DNA of 27,805 nt from Bacteroidota bacterium (GCA_023430325.1 JAEZAU010000182.1:1-27805), one strand, 5' to 3'. Shown: positions 1 through 7,381, counted from the stretch's first letter. Numbers and translations are program-made. The notes: generated by a model not told the origin, from the sequence alone.

Positions 1-509
1 CGCCACAGCTGGCGCACGAATTCCAGATGCGGTTCGGGGTCGATGCGCTGGACATCCAAAGTGCGAATGCGCAGTTCGATACCGGAACCAATGTGCGCAA
101 CATCATCTCCTACGCGGTGAGCGTAACGCTTTTGATCGTGGCGGGATTCGGGATCTACAACATCCTGAACATGATGATCTACGAAAAGCTCGATTCGATC
201 GCGATCCTGAAAGCCACCGGTTTTTCCGCGACCGATGTGAAACGGATCTTCATCAGTCTCTCGCTGATCATCGGCATCTTCGGCGGGATCGCGGGATTGA
301 TCGGTGGTTTCGTGATGTCGCACGTGATCGCCAACATCCCCTTTGAGACCGAGGCACTGCCTACGATTAAGACGTATCCTGTTCTTTTCGCCGGGCGGTT
401 CTACGTGATCGGGATCATCTTCGCGCTGGTCACCACTTACATAGCAGGTCTGTTCCCTGCGCGCAAGGCCGCAGCGGTGGATCCCGTTCAGATCATACGC
501 GGAAAATGA
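1..509 (+). CDS. ABC transporter permease, C-terminal part (LolC/LolE/FtsX family)
   Basis: The gene enters from the left edge with codons in phase from base 3, so only about the last 168 residues are visible. They contain three hydrophobic segments in the arrangement of the FtsX-like permease domain: one just after the first 35 residues, one around the GIFGGIAGLIGG stretch, and one near the C-terminus. The protein ends in the typical DPVQIIRGK tail of LolC/E and MacB-type permeases. The family moves lipoproteins or other substrates out of the inner membrane using energy from a partner ATPase. The stop codon overlaps the start of the ATPase gene by four bases (ATGA), so the two are translationally coupled and form one transporter. 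Lol function rather than MacB function is inferred from the partner and the tail; the periplasmic domain lies outside the window. Confidence 0.85.
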   Translation, partial: PQLAHEFQMRFGVDALDIQSANAQFDTGTNVRNIISYAVSVTLLIVAGFGIYNILNMMIYEKLDSIAILKATGFSATDVKRIFISLSLIIGIFGGIAGLIGGFVMSHVIANIPFETEALPTIKTYPVLFAGRFYVIGIIFALVTTYIAGLFPARKAAAVDPVQIIRGK

Positions 510-1189
510 ACGCCAGCGGACCGATACTCGAAGCACGCGAGATCAGCAAGTATTTCCATGATCCGGTCACTGCGCAGGTGCTGAAGGAAGTGAGTTTCCA
601 GGTGGATCGGGGTGAATTCGTGAGCGTGGTGGGAAAGAGCGGCTGCGGTAAGAGCACGCTGCTGTATATCCTCAGCACCATGGACACCGATTATGAAGGC
701 GATCTGTTCCTCGATGGTGTGCGCACGCGCGATCTGTCGCATGATGAACTTTCGCATCTACGAAGTGAGAAGATCGGATTCGTGTTCCAATTCCATTATC
801 TGCTGGCGGAATTCTCCGTGCTGTGGAACGTGATGTTGCCCGGCCTGAAGCTCGCCAAGTACAGTGAGAAGGAAGTGGAACAACGAGCGATGCATCACTT
901 GCGAACGCTCGGCATCGAGGATCAGGCGAAGAAGAAGGCCAACCAGATCAGTGGCGGCCAGAAGCAACGCGTGGCGATCGCCCGATCGCTGATCAACGAT
1001 CCGGCGATCCTGATGTGCGATGAACCTACCGGAAATCTCGACAGCCGTAACAGTGAGATCGTGTTCGAGATCTTCCAGAAGCTGGCCGCTGGGGGACAAA
1101 GCCTGCTGGTGGTGACGCACGATGATGATTTCGCGCGCCGCACCGATCGGATCATAGAGATGGACGATGGGCGGGTGGTAAGGCAGTGA
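506..1189 (+). CDS. ABC transporter ATP-binding protein, LolD-like
   Basis: This 227-residue protein is a single ABC ATPase domain of the usual LolD/MacB/FtsE length. Walker A is GKSGCGKST near residues 43-51, the signature motif is SGGQKQR near residue 150, and Walker B reads AILMCDEPTGNLD followed by the switch histidine in VVTHDDD. The GNLD sequence after Walker B is characteristic of the LolD/MacB/FtsE branch. It would energise the permease encoded immediately upstream, to which it is coupled by an ATGA overlap. In Bacteroidota such pairs are normally assigned to lipoprotein release from the inner membrane, but that substrate is inferred from family membership. The gene is followed directly by a pair of intergenic repeats. 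Confidence 0.9.
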   Translation: MNASGPILEAREISKYFHDPVTAQVLKEVSFQVDRGEFVSVVGKSGCGKSTLLYILSTMDTDYEGDLFLDGVRTRDLSHDELSHLRSEKIGFVFQFHYLLAEFSVLWNVMLPGLKLAKYSEKEVEQRAMHHLRTLGIEDQAKKKANQISGGQKQRVAIARSLINDPAILMCDEPTGNLDSRNSEIVFEIFQKLAAGGQSLLVVTHDDDFARRTDRIIEMDDGRVVRQ

Positions 1190-1192
1190 GTG

Positions 1193-1273
1193 TTGGGGCG
1201 GATCTGCGGCAGGGCGTGGCTTCGCCTGCAAGTCCTCCCTGCGGTCCGGGCTTTCCGGCTGTGCCCCTTACGC
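1193..1273 (+). repeat. Intergenic repeat copy R1 (left arm of an inverted pair)
   Basis: This copy begins TTGGGGCG and ends CCCCTTACGC. It shares the internal blocks GGGCGTGGCTTCG, CAAGTCCTC and GGGCTTTCC with five other intergenic sites in this window. It lies 3 bases after the LolD-like stop codon and is followed 42 bases later by an inverted copy. The ends and the GGGCTTTCC block are the best conserved parts; the block between CAAGTCCTC and GGGCTTTCC varies. Confidence 0.8.
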
Positions 1274-1315
1274 AATTTTAGTGGAACAATATGATCCTCT
1301 TTCAATAAGAGATCG

Positions 1316-1400
1316 GCGTAAGTGGCGAAGGTGGAAAGCCCACAGGCCTTGGCCGAGGACTTGGAACCGCAGCCACGCCCTGACAGGAATTCGCCCGAAC
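1316..1400 (-). repeat. Intergenic repeat copy R2 (right arm of an inverted pair)
   Basis: Read on the minus strand this copy starts near GGGCGAATTCCTG, contains GGGCGTGGCTGCGG, CCAAGTCCTC and GGGCTTTCC, and ends CACTTACGC. It faces R1, so the two copies could fold into one long imperfect cruciform or mRNA hairpin with a loop of about 42 bases. It ends about 45 bases before the start codon of the DHH phosphoesterase gene. Confidence 0.8.
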
Positions 1401-1431
1401 AGGACCGATAGTGGATCGACAGCGCGGCGGC

Positions 1432-1439
1432 TACCTTTG
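1432..1439 (+). promoter_or_regulatory. TAnnTTTG -7 promoter element before the DHH phosphoesterase
   Basis: TACCTTTG is an exact match to the Bacteroidota -7 consensus TAnnTTTG. It ends 6 bases before the chosen ATG at 1446, which would put the transcript start at or next to the start codon. It supports choosing that ATG over upstream in-frame codons that run through a repeat. No clear -33 element was seen. Confidence 0.55.
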
Positions 1440-1445
1440 CCGACC

Positions 1446-2474
1446 ATGTCGTTCATGTATTCAGCAGAAGAACCTTCGATCAAGGACCTGAAGGAGCTTC
1501 TGGGCCGATCGAAAGACATCGCGATAGTTTCGCATCATAATCCCGATGGTGATGCCATGGGCTGCAGCCTTGGTCTTGCCCATGTCCTGCGCGCGATAGG
1601 GAAGGAGGTAACGGTGATAATGCCGAACACGCCTGCTCAATACCTGCAATGGATGCCGGGTGCCGATGCCATCATCGCCTTCGAATCAGAGAAAGAAAGA
1701 ACGATCGAAGTGATCCGGAAGGCCGATGTCCTTTTCTGCCTGGACTTCAACCGCGCCGATCGCACCCGCGATCTGGAGCAGCCGATCCGGGATGCGAAGA
1801 AGAAGGTGGTGATCGATCATCATCAGGAACCCGCAGCCTTCGCTGACATCCTCATTTCCGATGTTTCCGCAAGTTCCACCTGCCAGATGGTGCATGATGT
1901 GGTCGTGACCATGGGCTATGGTGACTTCATCTCCGAGGATGCTGCCACGTGCCTGTATACTGGAATGGTCACCGACAGTGGATCGTTCCGTTTCCGCAGC
2001 ACCACAGGTCATACCATGCGCGTTGCCGCGGACCTGTTGGACAAAGGGGTGGACATCGATCGGGTGCATTCTTCGATCTCCGATGACAATACCGTTGATC
2101 GGTTGAAACTTCTCGGCTTCACGTTGGGTGAACGCATGGATGTGCGGGCCGATCAACAGGCCGTTATCATGTGGCTGAGCAAGGCGGACCTCGATCGGTT
2201 CAACTATAAGCCGGGCGATACCGAAGGCTTCGTGAATTATGGCCTCAGCATAAGCGGGATCCGGCTTTCGGCGTTCTTCATCGAAAGGGCCGATGGCATC
2301 AAGATCAGTCTACGATCGAAAGGCGACCTGCCGGTGAACGAGCTGACGAAGCAGCATTTCGACGGTGGCGGACACATCAATGCGGCCGGCGGACGGACCA
2401 AGGAAAGCATGTACGAGGCCATCGCGAAATTCAACCGTCTGTTACCGGAATTCATGAAAAAGCATCCGCAATGA
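1446..2474 (+). CDS. nrnA: DHH/DHHA1 phosphoesterase, NrnA-like (oligoribonuclease / pAp phosphatase)
   Basis: The protein has 342 residues, the usual NrnA length. The DHH domain shows HHNPDGD (residues 30-36), the DFNRADR aspartate motif, the signature DHH at 124-126, and TDSGSFRF. The DHHA1 domain ends with GGGHINAAGG near 307-316. These are the metal-binding and substrate-binding motifs of enzymes that degrade very short RNA and dephosphorylate pAp in the cytoplasm. I start at 1446 because an exact TACCTTTG promoter element lies just upstream. The 55 extra in-frame codons above it translate a repeat copy into an arginine- and tryptophan-rich sequence with no family resemblance; a second ATG at 1455 is also possible. 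The stop overlaps the next gene by ATGA. Assignment to NrnA rather than another DHH subfamily rests on length and motifs. Confidence 0.88.
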   Translation: MSFMYSAEEPSIKDLKELLGRSKDIAIVSHHNPDGDAMGCSLGLAHVLRAIGKEVTVIMPNTPAQYLQWMPGADAIIAFESEKERTIEVIRKADVLFCLDFNRADRTRDLEQPIRDAKKKVVIDHHQEPAAFADILISDVSASSTCQMVHDVVVTMGYGDFISEDAATCLYTGMVTDSGSFRFRSTTGHTMRVAADLLDKGVDIDRVHSSISDDNTVDRLKLLGFTLGERMDVRADQQAVIMWLSKADLDRFNYKPGDTEGFVNYGLSISGIRLSAFFIERADGIKISLRSKGDLPVNELTKQHFDGGGHINAAGGRTKESMYEAIAKFNRLLPEFMKKHPQ

Positions 2475-3001
2475 GGACCTTGGTCATCGCATTCACAATG
2501 GGTATGATCGGCTGTGGAGGCGATGATGGCCGTACGCACCGCGATCAGCGTCAGCGACCCACGCAGGAGCAGATGATCGAAGAGAACCGCAATGCGATCA
2601 AGCTGGAGAACCACGATATAGATCTCTACCTGCGTCGGAAGAATATCGAAGCTTCAACCACTGGCACAGGTGTACGATATCGTTTTCTCCGCGATGATGA
2701 TGGCGCCAATGTGAGGCCGGGCCAGTGGGCTGTGGTGAACTATCGCGTGGAGCTTCTCAACGGCGATACCGCCTACCAGACATCGGGTGGGCCGGAATCC
2801 TTCAAAGTGGAGATGGATGATGTGGAAAGCGGCCTTCATGAAGCGATCCAATTGATGTCGCCCGGTGATAGCGCAACACTGATCATACCATCCTACCGCG
2901 CGCACGGCTTGATCGGTGACATGGACCGGATCCCCATGCGTAGCACGGTGGTCTATCACATCGGGCTGGCGAAGGCAAGCGGTGAACCGATCGGCAGATG
3001 A
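2471..3001 (+). CDS. FKBP-type peptidyl-prolyl isomerase lipoprotein (GldI-like)
   Basis: This 176-residue protein starts with a lipoprotein signal whose lipobox ends at Cys15 (GMIGC), followed by a polar, low-complexity linker. The C-terminal half is an FKBP domain: PGQWAVVNYRVELLNGD, the GLHEAIQLMSPGDSATLIIPS block and a final STVVYHIGL strand. FKBP proteins speed isomerisation of Xaa-Pro bonds and assist folding of exported proteins. In gliding flavobacteria the essential lipoprotein GldI is of this type. As I recall it is found near a DHH phosphoesterase there, which fits this context; gliding itself cannot be inferred from this gene. It is coupled to both neighbours by ATGA overlaps, so the three genes form one operon. 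Confidence 0.82.
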   Translation: MRTLVIAFTMGMIGCGGDDGRTHRDQRQRPTQEQMIEENRNAIKLENHDIDLYLRRKNIEASTTGTGVRYRFLRDDDGANVRPGQWAVVNYRVELLNGDTAYQTSGGPESFKVEMDDVESGLHEAIQLMSPGDSATLIIPSYRAHGLIGDMDRIPMRSTVVYHIGLAKASGEPIGR

Positions 3002-3888
3002 TCGTGCGGCGATCATACTTTCTGCCCGCCCTCATCGTCCTGGCACTTCTCCATTCCTGCTCTCCGTACCCCGATCACAAACAGATCGCCGCTGATACCT
3101 ATATCAAACTACATGTACTGGGCGAAGGAGATGAACTGCCACAGGACGGGGATAGTCTGCTCCTACGCGTCAGGATCTCGGAAGTGGATGGTGATCACGG
3201 ATCGATCTTCAGTACCGAGAATTGGTACGCCGTGAAAGATCTGCGGTACGGATCTATCGCACTTCTGCTTCAGCGGTCGCATCAAGGCGACAGCCTCAGC
3301 ATGATCTGCCCTGCGGATCGATTGCCATGGGAAGCGCTCCTTCATGAAAAGGATACGTTGAGACATTCGGCGAATACGCTGTTGCGTACCGAGATCTCCA
3401 TTCGCGAACTGCGCACATCAGCGCAGATGAAGATGGATGAGGAGCGTCTGCGCCTCGAAGATCCCATGCGCTTCGAGCAGGAACTTCTGGGTTCGTTCAT
3501 TCCACGACTTGGTACGGCCTGGCAGCGCTGGGGCACCAGCGATATCCATTACAACATCCAGGGTGCTGCGATCGATACGGCGCAGGTGAAGGCAGGCGAT
3601 ATCGTCACCATCTCATACATCGGCAAGCGCATCGAAGATGGTTCCACTTTCGATAGCAGTGATAACAATGGCATGCCCTACACCTTCCGATTCGGCGATG
3701 AAGACCAGGTCATCCAGGGGGTCGAGGTGGCCATCAGCTTACTTCGCGAGGGCCAGGAGATCGACATCGTTCTTCCCTCCATCTATGCGTTCGGTGACAA
3801 AGGGGTTGAAGGAAAGATCGCTCCATACACTCCGGTGCTTTACAGCGTGCGATTGGAACACGTGGAGCGATCGAAAAGAAAGGTTTGA
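2998..3888 (+). CDS. Lipoprotein with C-terminal FKBP-type peptidyl-prolyl isomerase domain
   Basis: The 296-residue product has a signal peptide with a lipobox ending at Cys21 (ALLHSC), placing it in the cell envelope. The last 110 residues form an FKBP domain recognisable by VKAGDIVTISYIGKRIEDGSTFDSS, VIQGVEVAISLLREGQEIDIVLPS and YAFGDKG, with a closing VLYSVRLEHV strand. Residues 30-140 look like a second, diverged FKBP-like unit (GDSLLLRVRISEVDG, then a QGDSLSMICP block), but I cannot confirm this by eye. The start overlaps the upstream FKBP gene by ATGA. Two adjacent envelope isomerases suggest duplication and a shared client. The gene is followed after 5 bases by a repeat copy. Confidence 0.82.
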   Translation: MIVRRSYFLPALIVLALLHSCSPYPDHKQIAADTYIKLHVLGEGDELPQDGDSLLLRVRISEVDGDHGSIFSTENWYAVKDLRYGSIALLLQRSHQGDSLSMICPADRLPWEALLHEKDTLRHSANTLLRTEISIRELRTSAQMKMDEERLRLEDPMRFEQELLGSFIPRLGTAWQRWGTSDIHYNIQGAAIDTAQVKAGDIVTISYIGKRIEDGSTFDSSDNNGMPYTFRFGDEDQVIQGVEVAISLLREGQEIDIVLPSIYAFGDKGVEGKIAPYTPVLYSVRLEHVERSKRKV

Positions 3889-3893
3889 ACAGC

Positions 3894-4028
3894 TTGGGCG
3901 TTCCCCCGCCTGAAAGATCGGATCAAGCTTCGCCACAGAGATCATAAAAGGCGGGGTCAGGCTATCCACTGCAAGTCCTCAGCCGTCAAAAGCACGGCTT
4001 CCTGGCTTTCCGTTCCTATCCTTAACGC
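3894..4028 (+). repeat. Intergenic repeat copy R6 with internal hairpins
   Basis: This copy starts TTGGGCGTTCCCC and ends TCCTTAACGC, with CAGGCTATCC, CAAGTCCTC and TGGCTTTCC inside. It belongs to the variant that also includes R3 (GGGTCGGGCTATCC and a CTATCC...ACGC end). Two inverted repeats are nested within it: CCCCGCCT (3904-3911) with AGGCGGGG (3949-3956), and AGCCGT (3981-3986) with ACGGCT (3994-3999). It lies 5 bases after the FKBP stop and could serve as its transcription end. Confidence 0.75.
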
Positions 4029-4036
4029 AACATCGG

Positions 4037-4487
4037 TCATCGCATCAGCCGGTTGGGGGTCGCCCATTTCGGTACCTTCCCCACCAGTTCAAGTATCTCC
4101 TTTTTCTTCAACGCCTGTGACACACGCTGTTCAGCATTACACGCAGATAGTTCAGCTGGGGCGTTGAAACATCGTCCACCATCCGGTCGGGCAGGTCTTC
4201 AAGGCGCGATCACCGCATCCGTATTGCAGTTTTGCGTGGTACGCGGCCAGGAGGAACGGAGAGAAGTTGCATAAAATGCGAATGATCGCCCATGAGGCGG
4301 GGATGAGCTCTGCCGCCTCTTTGGCGATCTTCTGCTTCGTGGTGCCGGTACTTCTGGCGGCGTATCATGCACCACCTGTCTCAGGATGATCTTCCCCACC
4401 GGCTCGGAGAGATCAATATGGTGTTGATGCCGCTCGGTCAGTTGGTGTGCAGCCGTTGTCCTGACCTGGTTGTTACCAGCAGTGTTG
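4037..4487 (-). pseudogene. Apparent decayed gene, unidentified
   Basis: No intact gene fills this interval, but the minus strand carries protein-like pieces in different frames. In order they are: a piece ending SEPVGKIILRQVVHD (about 4440-4365); one containing KQKIAKEAAELIPASW and FSPFLLAAYHAKLQYG (about 4337-4210); LEDLPDRMVDD followed by LNYLRVMLN (about 4208-4135); and ALKKKEILELVGKVPKW ending at a stop at 4037-4039. The pieces abut, so two or three single-base shifts would join them into one product of about 140 residues. I do not recognise the family. It lies between a repeat copy and the stop of the RsmI-family gene. The alternative is chance open frames, though the even spread of charged and hydrophobic residues argues against that. 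Confidence 0.4.
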
Positions 4488-5207
4488 TTACCTGCCAAGG
4501 ATGAATACGGCCGGTCGTTTTCCGAGCACGGGTTTCCACTTTTTCCATTGCTCGATCGGGAGTGTCATTACGTAGTTACCGGGTTGGGCCAGATCGATGG
4601 CGATCGTGAGCAGTACCTCGCGGCCGCAATGTTTGAGCAGATCCGCCAACAATGCATCGTTGCGGTACGGTGTTTCAATGAAGAGCTGTGATGCACCGGT
4701 CCTCAAGGCTTCGGCCTCCAGCTTCCTTATCGCGTTCTTCCGGTCGTTCGCTTCACGCGGCAGATATCCATGGAAGCTGAACTGCTGGCCGCACAACCCC
4801 GAAGCGGCGAGTGCAAGGATGAGTGAACTGGGGCCGGTAAGCGGCACCACCTCGATCATCTGGCGGTGGGCTTCCATCACCAACAAGGCTCCGGGATCGG
4901 CGATGCCCGGCATTCCCGCTTCACTGATGATCGCACCTTCACCGAAATGCCTCAACCGTTCGATCATCAGCTTCACATCGTCCCGATCTGAATCCTTGTC
5001 CAGCCGGTGCATCTCCAATTGCGACAGATCGATCGTGGGTACCATACGACGAAGCATGTGGCGCGCGGTGCGTTCATGTTCGGCGAAGAAGAGTTTCATC
5101 CTTGCGGCGATCGCAATGTTCTCGGGCGGCAATTGCTCAATGCCACCGGCATCGCCCAGCCAGACCGGTAACAGGTAGAGGATCGGCTTACTTCTTGGCT
5201 CGGACAT
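4488..5207 (-). CDS. SAM-dependent methyltransferase, tetrapyrrole methylase / RsmI family
   Basis: With the start at 5207 (MSEPRSKPILYLLPVWLGD) the protein has 239 residues. The GIADPG motif at residues 101-106 and the following VVPLTGPSSLILALAASGL block are the SAM-binding signature of the RsmI branch. RsmI 2'-O-methylates C1402 of 16S rRNA. Members of this shorter Bacteroidota form resemble RsmI but lack its C-terminal extension, and their exact rRNA or other target is not certain. The first 20 bases overlap the 3' end of the phosphatase gene upstream, consistent with an operon. The 37 codons further upstream in the same frame lie inside the phosphatase gene and look non-native. Confidence 0.8.
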   Translation of the reverse strand: MSEPRSKPILYLLPVWLGDAGGIEQLPPENIAIAARMKLFFAEHERTARHMLRRMVPTIDLSQLEMHRLDKDSDRDDVKLMIERLRHFGEGAIISEAGMPGIADPGALLVMEAHRQMIEVVPLTGPSSLILALAASGLCGQQFSFHGYLPREANDRKNAIRKLEAEALRTGASQLFIETPYRNDALLADLLKHCGREVLLTIAIDLAQPGNYVMTLPIEQWKKWKPVLGKRPAVFILGR

Positions 5208-5652
5208 CTTCCAACAGTGCGTTGCAGGCTTCCACGAGCATCTCGTATACACGATCGAACCCTTCATCGCCGCCGTAATACGGATCGGGCACCTCGCGTG
5301 AAGCATGATGAGGCACATGGTCCATCAACAACTTCACTTTCGCCTTCAGATCCTCGCGTGGCGCCAGTTCCGCTACGTTCTCGTAGTTGCTTTGATCCAT
5401 CACGAGCAGGAGGTCGAAACGCTCGAAGTCCTCAGGCTCTATGGTACGGGCACGCAGATCGCATATATCTATGCCATACTTCTTCATCGCCTTCTGTGCC
5501 CGTGGATCGGGTGGTTCTCCAGTGTGGTAGCGGTTGGTACCGGCGCTATCGATGTGCAGATCGATGCCTTTCTCCTTAGCCAGATGCCGCAACACACCTT
5601 CTGCCATCGGTGATCGGCAGATGTTGCCCAGACAGACCATCAGGATCTTCAT
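5188..5652 (-). CDS. Low-molecular-weight protein tyrosine phosphatase
   Basis: The 154-residue sequence opens with MKILMVCLGNICRSPMAEG. This contains the family P-loop with the nucleophile Cys7, the catalytic Arg13 and Ser14. The general acid is Asp123 in VPDPYYGG, followed by the usual FDRVYEMLVEAC helix. It would hydrolyse phosphotyrosine (or small aryl phosphates) in the cytoplasm. All catalytic residues are present, so it should be active. It overlaps the downstream RsmI-family gene by 20 bases. A weak promoter-like CGAAGATC (read GATCTTCG on the minus strand, 5657-5664) lies 4 bases before the start, and a tandem repeat begins 15 bases upstream. Confidence 0.92.
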   Translation of the reverse strand: MKILMVCLGNICRSPMAEGVLRHLAKEKGIDLHIDSAGTNRYHTGEPPDPRAQKAMKKYGIDICDLRARTIEPEDFERFDLLLVMDQSNYENVAELAPREDLKAKVKLLMDHVPHHASREVPDPYYGGDEGFDRVYEMLVEACNALLEDVRAKK

Positions 5653-5667
5653 GGTACGAAGATCGGG

Positions 5668-5740
5668 GTGAAAGAGAGTGAAAGGGTGAGAGTGAAAGAG
5701 TGAAAGAGTGAAAGAGTGAAAGAGTGAAAGAGTGAGAAAG
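5668..5740. repeat. GTGAAAGA tandem repeat
   Basis: Five perfect 8-base units GTGAAAGA run from 5692 to 5731, flanked by degenerate units from 5668 and up to 5740. The array lies directly upstream of the phosphatase gene and downstream of the dnaA terminator. An 8-base unit repeated without spacers is a simple tandem repeat prone to slippage, not a CRISPR. Its position could influence phosphatase expression, but nothing in the sequence proves that. Confidence 0.9.
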
Positions 5741-5810
5741 TCACATCAGGGCCAGTGGCGCTACTCTTCAACTCATTCTCTTTTTCACATGTTCAAACCA
5801 CCGTACACAC

Positions 5811-5850
5811 AACAAAAAGGGCCGCTTCGCGGCGGCCCCTTTTTGTTGCA
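5811..5850 (-). terminator. Intrinsic terminator after dnaA
   Basis: A GC-rich hairpin (GGGGCCGC / GCGGCCC with a short CGCGAA loop on the minus strand) is flanked on both sides by A/T tracts that also pair. It is followed on the minus strand by TTTTTGTTGT. It begins 7 bases beyond the dnaA stop codon and is nearly symmetric, so it could work in both directions. Confidence 0.8.
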
Positions 5851-5856
5851 CACTTC

Positions 5857-7287
5857 CTAGTGTATGCTCAGCTTCTTTTCCAGCTCCTCCAGATAGGTGC
5901 GGAACTGCTTGTCGGTCTCCTGCAGGTTGTTCACCGTGCGGCAGGCATGCAGCACGGTCGCGTGGTCCTTGCCACCGCAGTGTGCACCGATGTTCGCCAG
6001 TGAACTCTTGGTCATGCGCTTGGCGAAATACATGGCGATCTGGCGGGCCTGTACCACTTCGCGCTTCCGTGTCTTGCTCTTGAGCAGCTCGATCGGAAGG
6101 TCGAAATAATCGCACACCACTTTCTGGATGTAATCAATGCTCACTTCGCGTGCCGTGTTCTTCACGAACTTGTCGATCATCTGCTTGGCGAGATCGAGCG
6201 TAACGGCTTTCTTGTTCAGCGAGCTCTGGGCGATCAATGAGATCATAGCCCCTTCCAGTTCGCGGATGTTGGTGGTGATGCTGTATGCCAGGTATTCCAC
6301 TACCTCTTTGGGCAGATCGATGCCTTCGGCGTACATTTTTTTCTCCAGGATGGCGATCCGTGTCTCGAGGCTCGGTGTCTGCAGATCGGCGCTTAGGCCC
6401 CACTTGAAGCGGGAGAGCAGGCGTTGCTCCATGCCGGCCATTTCCACGGGTGCCTTGTCACTGGTAATGACCAGTTGCTTGCCGGTCTGGTGCAGATGGT
6501 TGAAGATGTGGAAGAACACATCCTGCGTCTTCTCCTTGCCTGCAAGGAATTGCACATCGTCGATGATTAGCACGTCCATCATCTGGTAGAACTGCGTGAA
6601 ATCACCGACGGTGTTGTTCTTCACAGCTTCAATGAACTGTTGGGTGAACTTTTCCGCGGGTACATAGAGAATGGTCTTATCGGGATGGTTCCGTTTGATC
6701 TCGATCCCGATCGAATGCGCGAGGTGTGTCTTTCCAAGACCAACGCCACCGTAAAGCAACAGTGGATTGAATGCGGTGCCACCAGGCTTCTGGGCCACTG
6801 CGAAACCGGCACTGCGTGCAAGTCGGTTGCAATCTCCTTCGATGTAATTGTCGAAGCTGTAGTTGGGGTTAAGGTGGCTCTCCACCTTTATCTTCCGGAG
6901 GCCCGGAATGATGAACGGATTCTTGATGGGGCTATGAGCCACATCGATCGGCAGTTGAACGGCGGGATTCTTCACCTCCCGGGCGTTGCTCGTCGGCACC
7001 TTCACGGTGTACGGGTGGGCACTCTGGAAGCCGTTCTCCATGATGATGGAGTACTCCAGACGCCCCTCATTACCCAATTCCTTCTTGATGATCTTCTTCA
7101 GCAGCCCGATGTAGTGTTCTTCCAACCATTCGTAGAAGAATTGGCTTGGCACCTGAATGGTGAGGACGCTATCCTGCAGACGCAGGGGCCTTATCGGCTC
7201 GAACCAGGTCTTGAAACTCTGCTGGCTCACATTGTCCTTGATCACCTCTCGGCACCTGTCCCAGATCTTCTCGTGGTCCTTCTTCAT
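5857..7287 (-). CDS. dnaA: Chromosomal replication initiator protein DnaA
   Basis: The 476-residue protein has all four DnaA domains. Domain I (residues 1-85, with IKDNVSQQSFKTWFEPI) binds partner proteins. A linker follows. The AAA+ domain has Walker A GGVGLGKT at 180-187 and Walker B VLIIDDVQF. The C-terminal helix-turn-helix domain carries the DnaA-box recognition signature KDHATVLHACRTV. It binds oriC as an ATP complex, opens the duplex and loads the replicative helicase. Length and motifs are complete. The start at 7287 gives the N-terminus expected for Bacteroidota. The gene is monocistronic by appearance, ending at a strong terminator and preceded by an 86-base leader if the promoter at 7374-7381 is used. 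A DnaA-box-like site upstream would allow autoregulation. Confidence 0.97.
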   Translation of the reverse strand: MKKDHEKIWDRCREVIKDNVSQQSFKTWFEPIRPLRLQDSVLTIQVPSQFFYEWLEEHYIGLLKKIIKKELGNEGRLEYSIIMENGFQSAHPYTVKVPTSNAREVKNPAVQLPIDVAHSPIKNPFIIPGLRKIKVESHLNPNYSFDNYIEGDCNRLARSAGFAVAQKPGGTAFNPLLLYGGVGLGKTHLAHSIGIEIKRNHPDKTILYVPAEKFTQQFIEAVKNNTVGDFTQFYQMMDVLIIDDVQFLAGKEKTQDVFFHIFNHLHQTGKQLVITSDKAPVEMAGMEQRLLSRFKWGLSADLQTPSLETRIAILEKKMYAEGIDLPKEVVEYLAYSITTNIRELEGAMISLIAQSSLNKKAVTLDLAKQMIDKFVKNTAREVSIDYIQKVVCDYFDLPIELLKSKTRKREVVQARQIAMYFAKRMTKSSLANIGAHCGGKDHATVLHACRTVNNLQETDKQFRTYLEELEKKLSIH

Positions 7288-7373
7288 GGATGGGTCAGCG
7301 AGTTAGGGTTGGTGGTTGACATGCTTCTTACCGTTGATCCTTCGGTGGGTGTGTTCACCCTCCTTAAGGGTCG

Positions 7374-7381
7374 CAAATATG
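7374..7381 (-). promoter_or_regulatory. Probable dnaA -7 promoter element
   Basis: CATATTTG on the minus strand matches TAnnTTTG at 7 of 8 fixed-or-free positions (C for T at the first base). It lies 86 bases upstream of the dnaA start codon. It is the best such match between dnaA and the A-tract. Confidence 0.35.

Noticed and set aside
1281..1445. N-terminal extension of the DHH phosphoesterase by 55 codons
   Set aside because: It translates repeat copy R2, shows no family similarity, and lies upstream of an exact promoter element that ends 6 bases before the ATG at 1446.
1190..1445. tRNA or riboswitch in the gap after the LolD gene
   Set aside because: The pairing there is explained by the two inverted repeat copies; no cloverleaf or known riboswitch core was seen.
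4597..5178. 193-codon open frame antisense to the RsmI-family gene
   Set aside because: Serine- and arginine-rich shadow of a well-supported gene, without domain motifs.
5668..5740. CRISPR array
   Set aside because: The units are 8 bases long and directly joined, with no spacers and no cas genes nearby.
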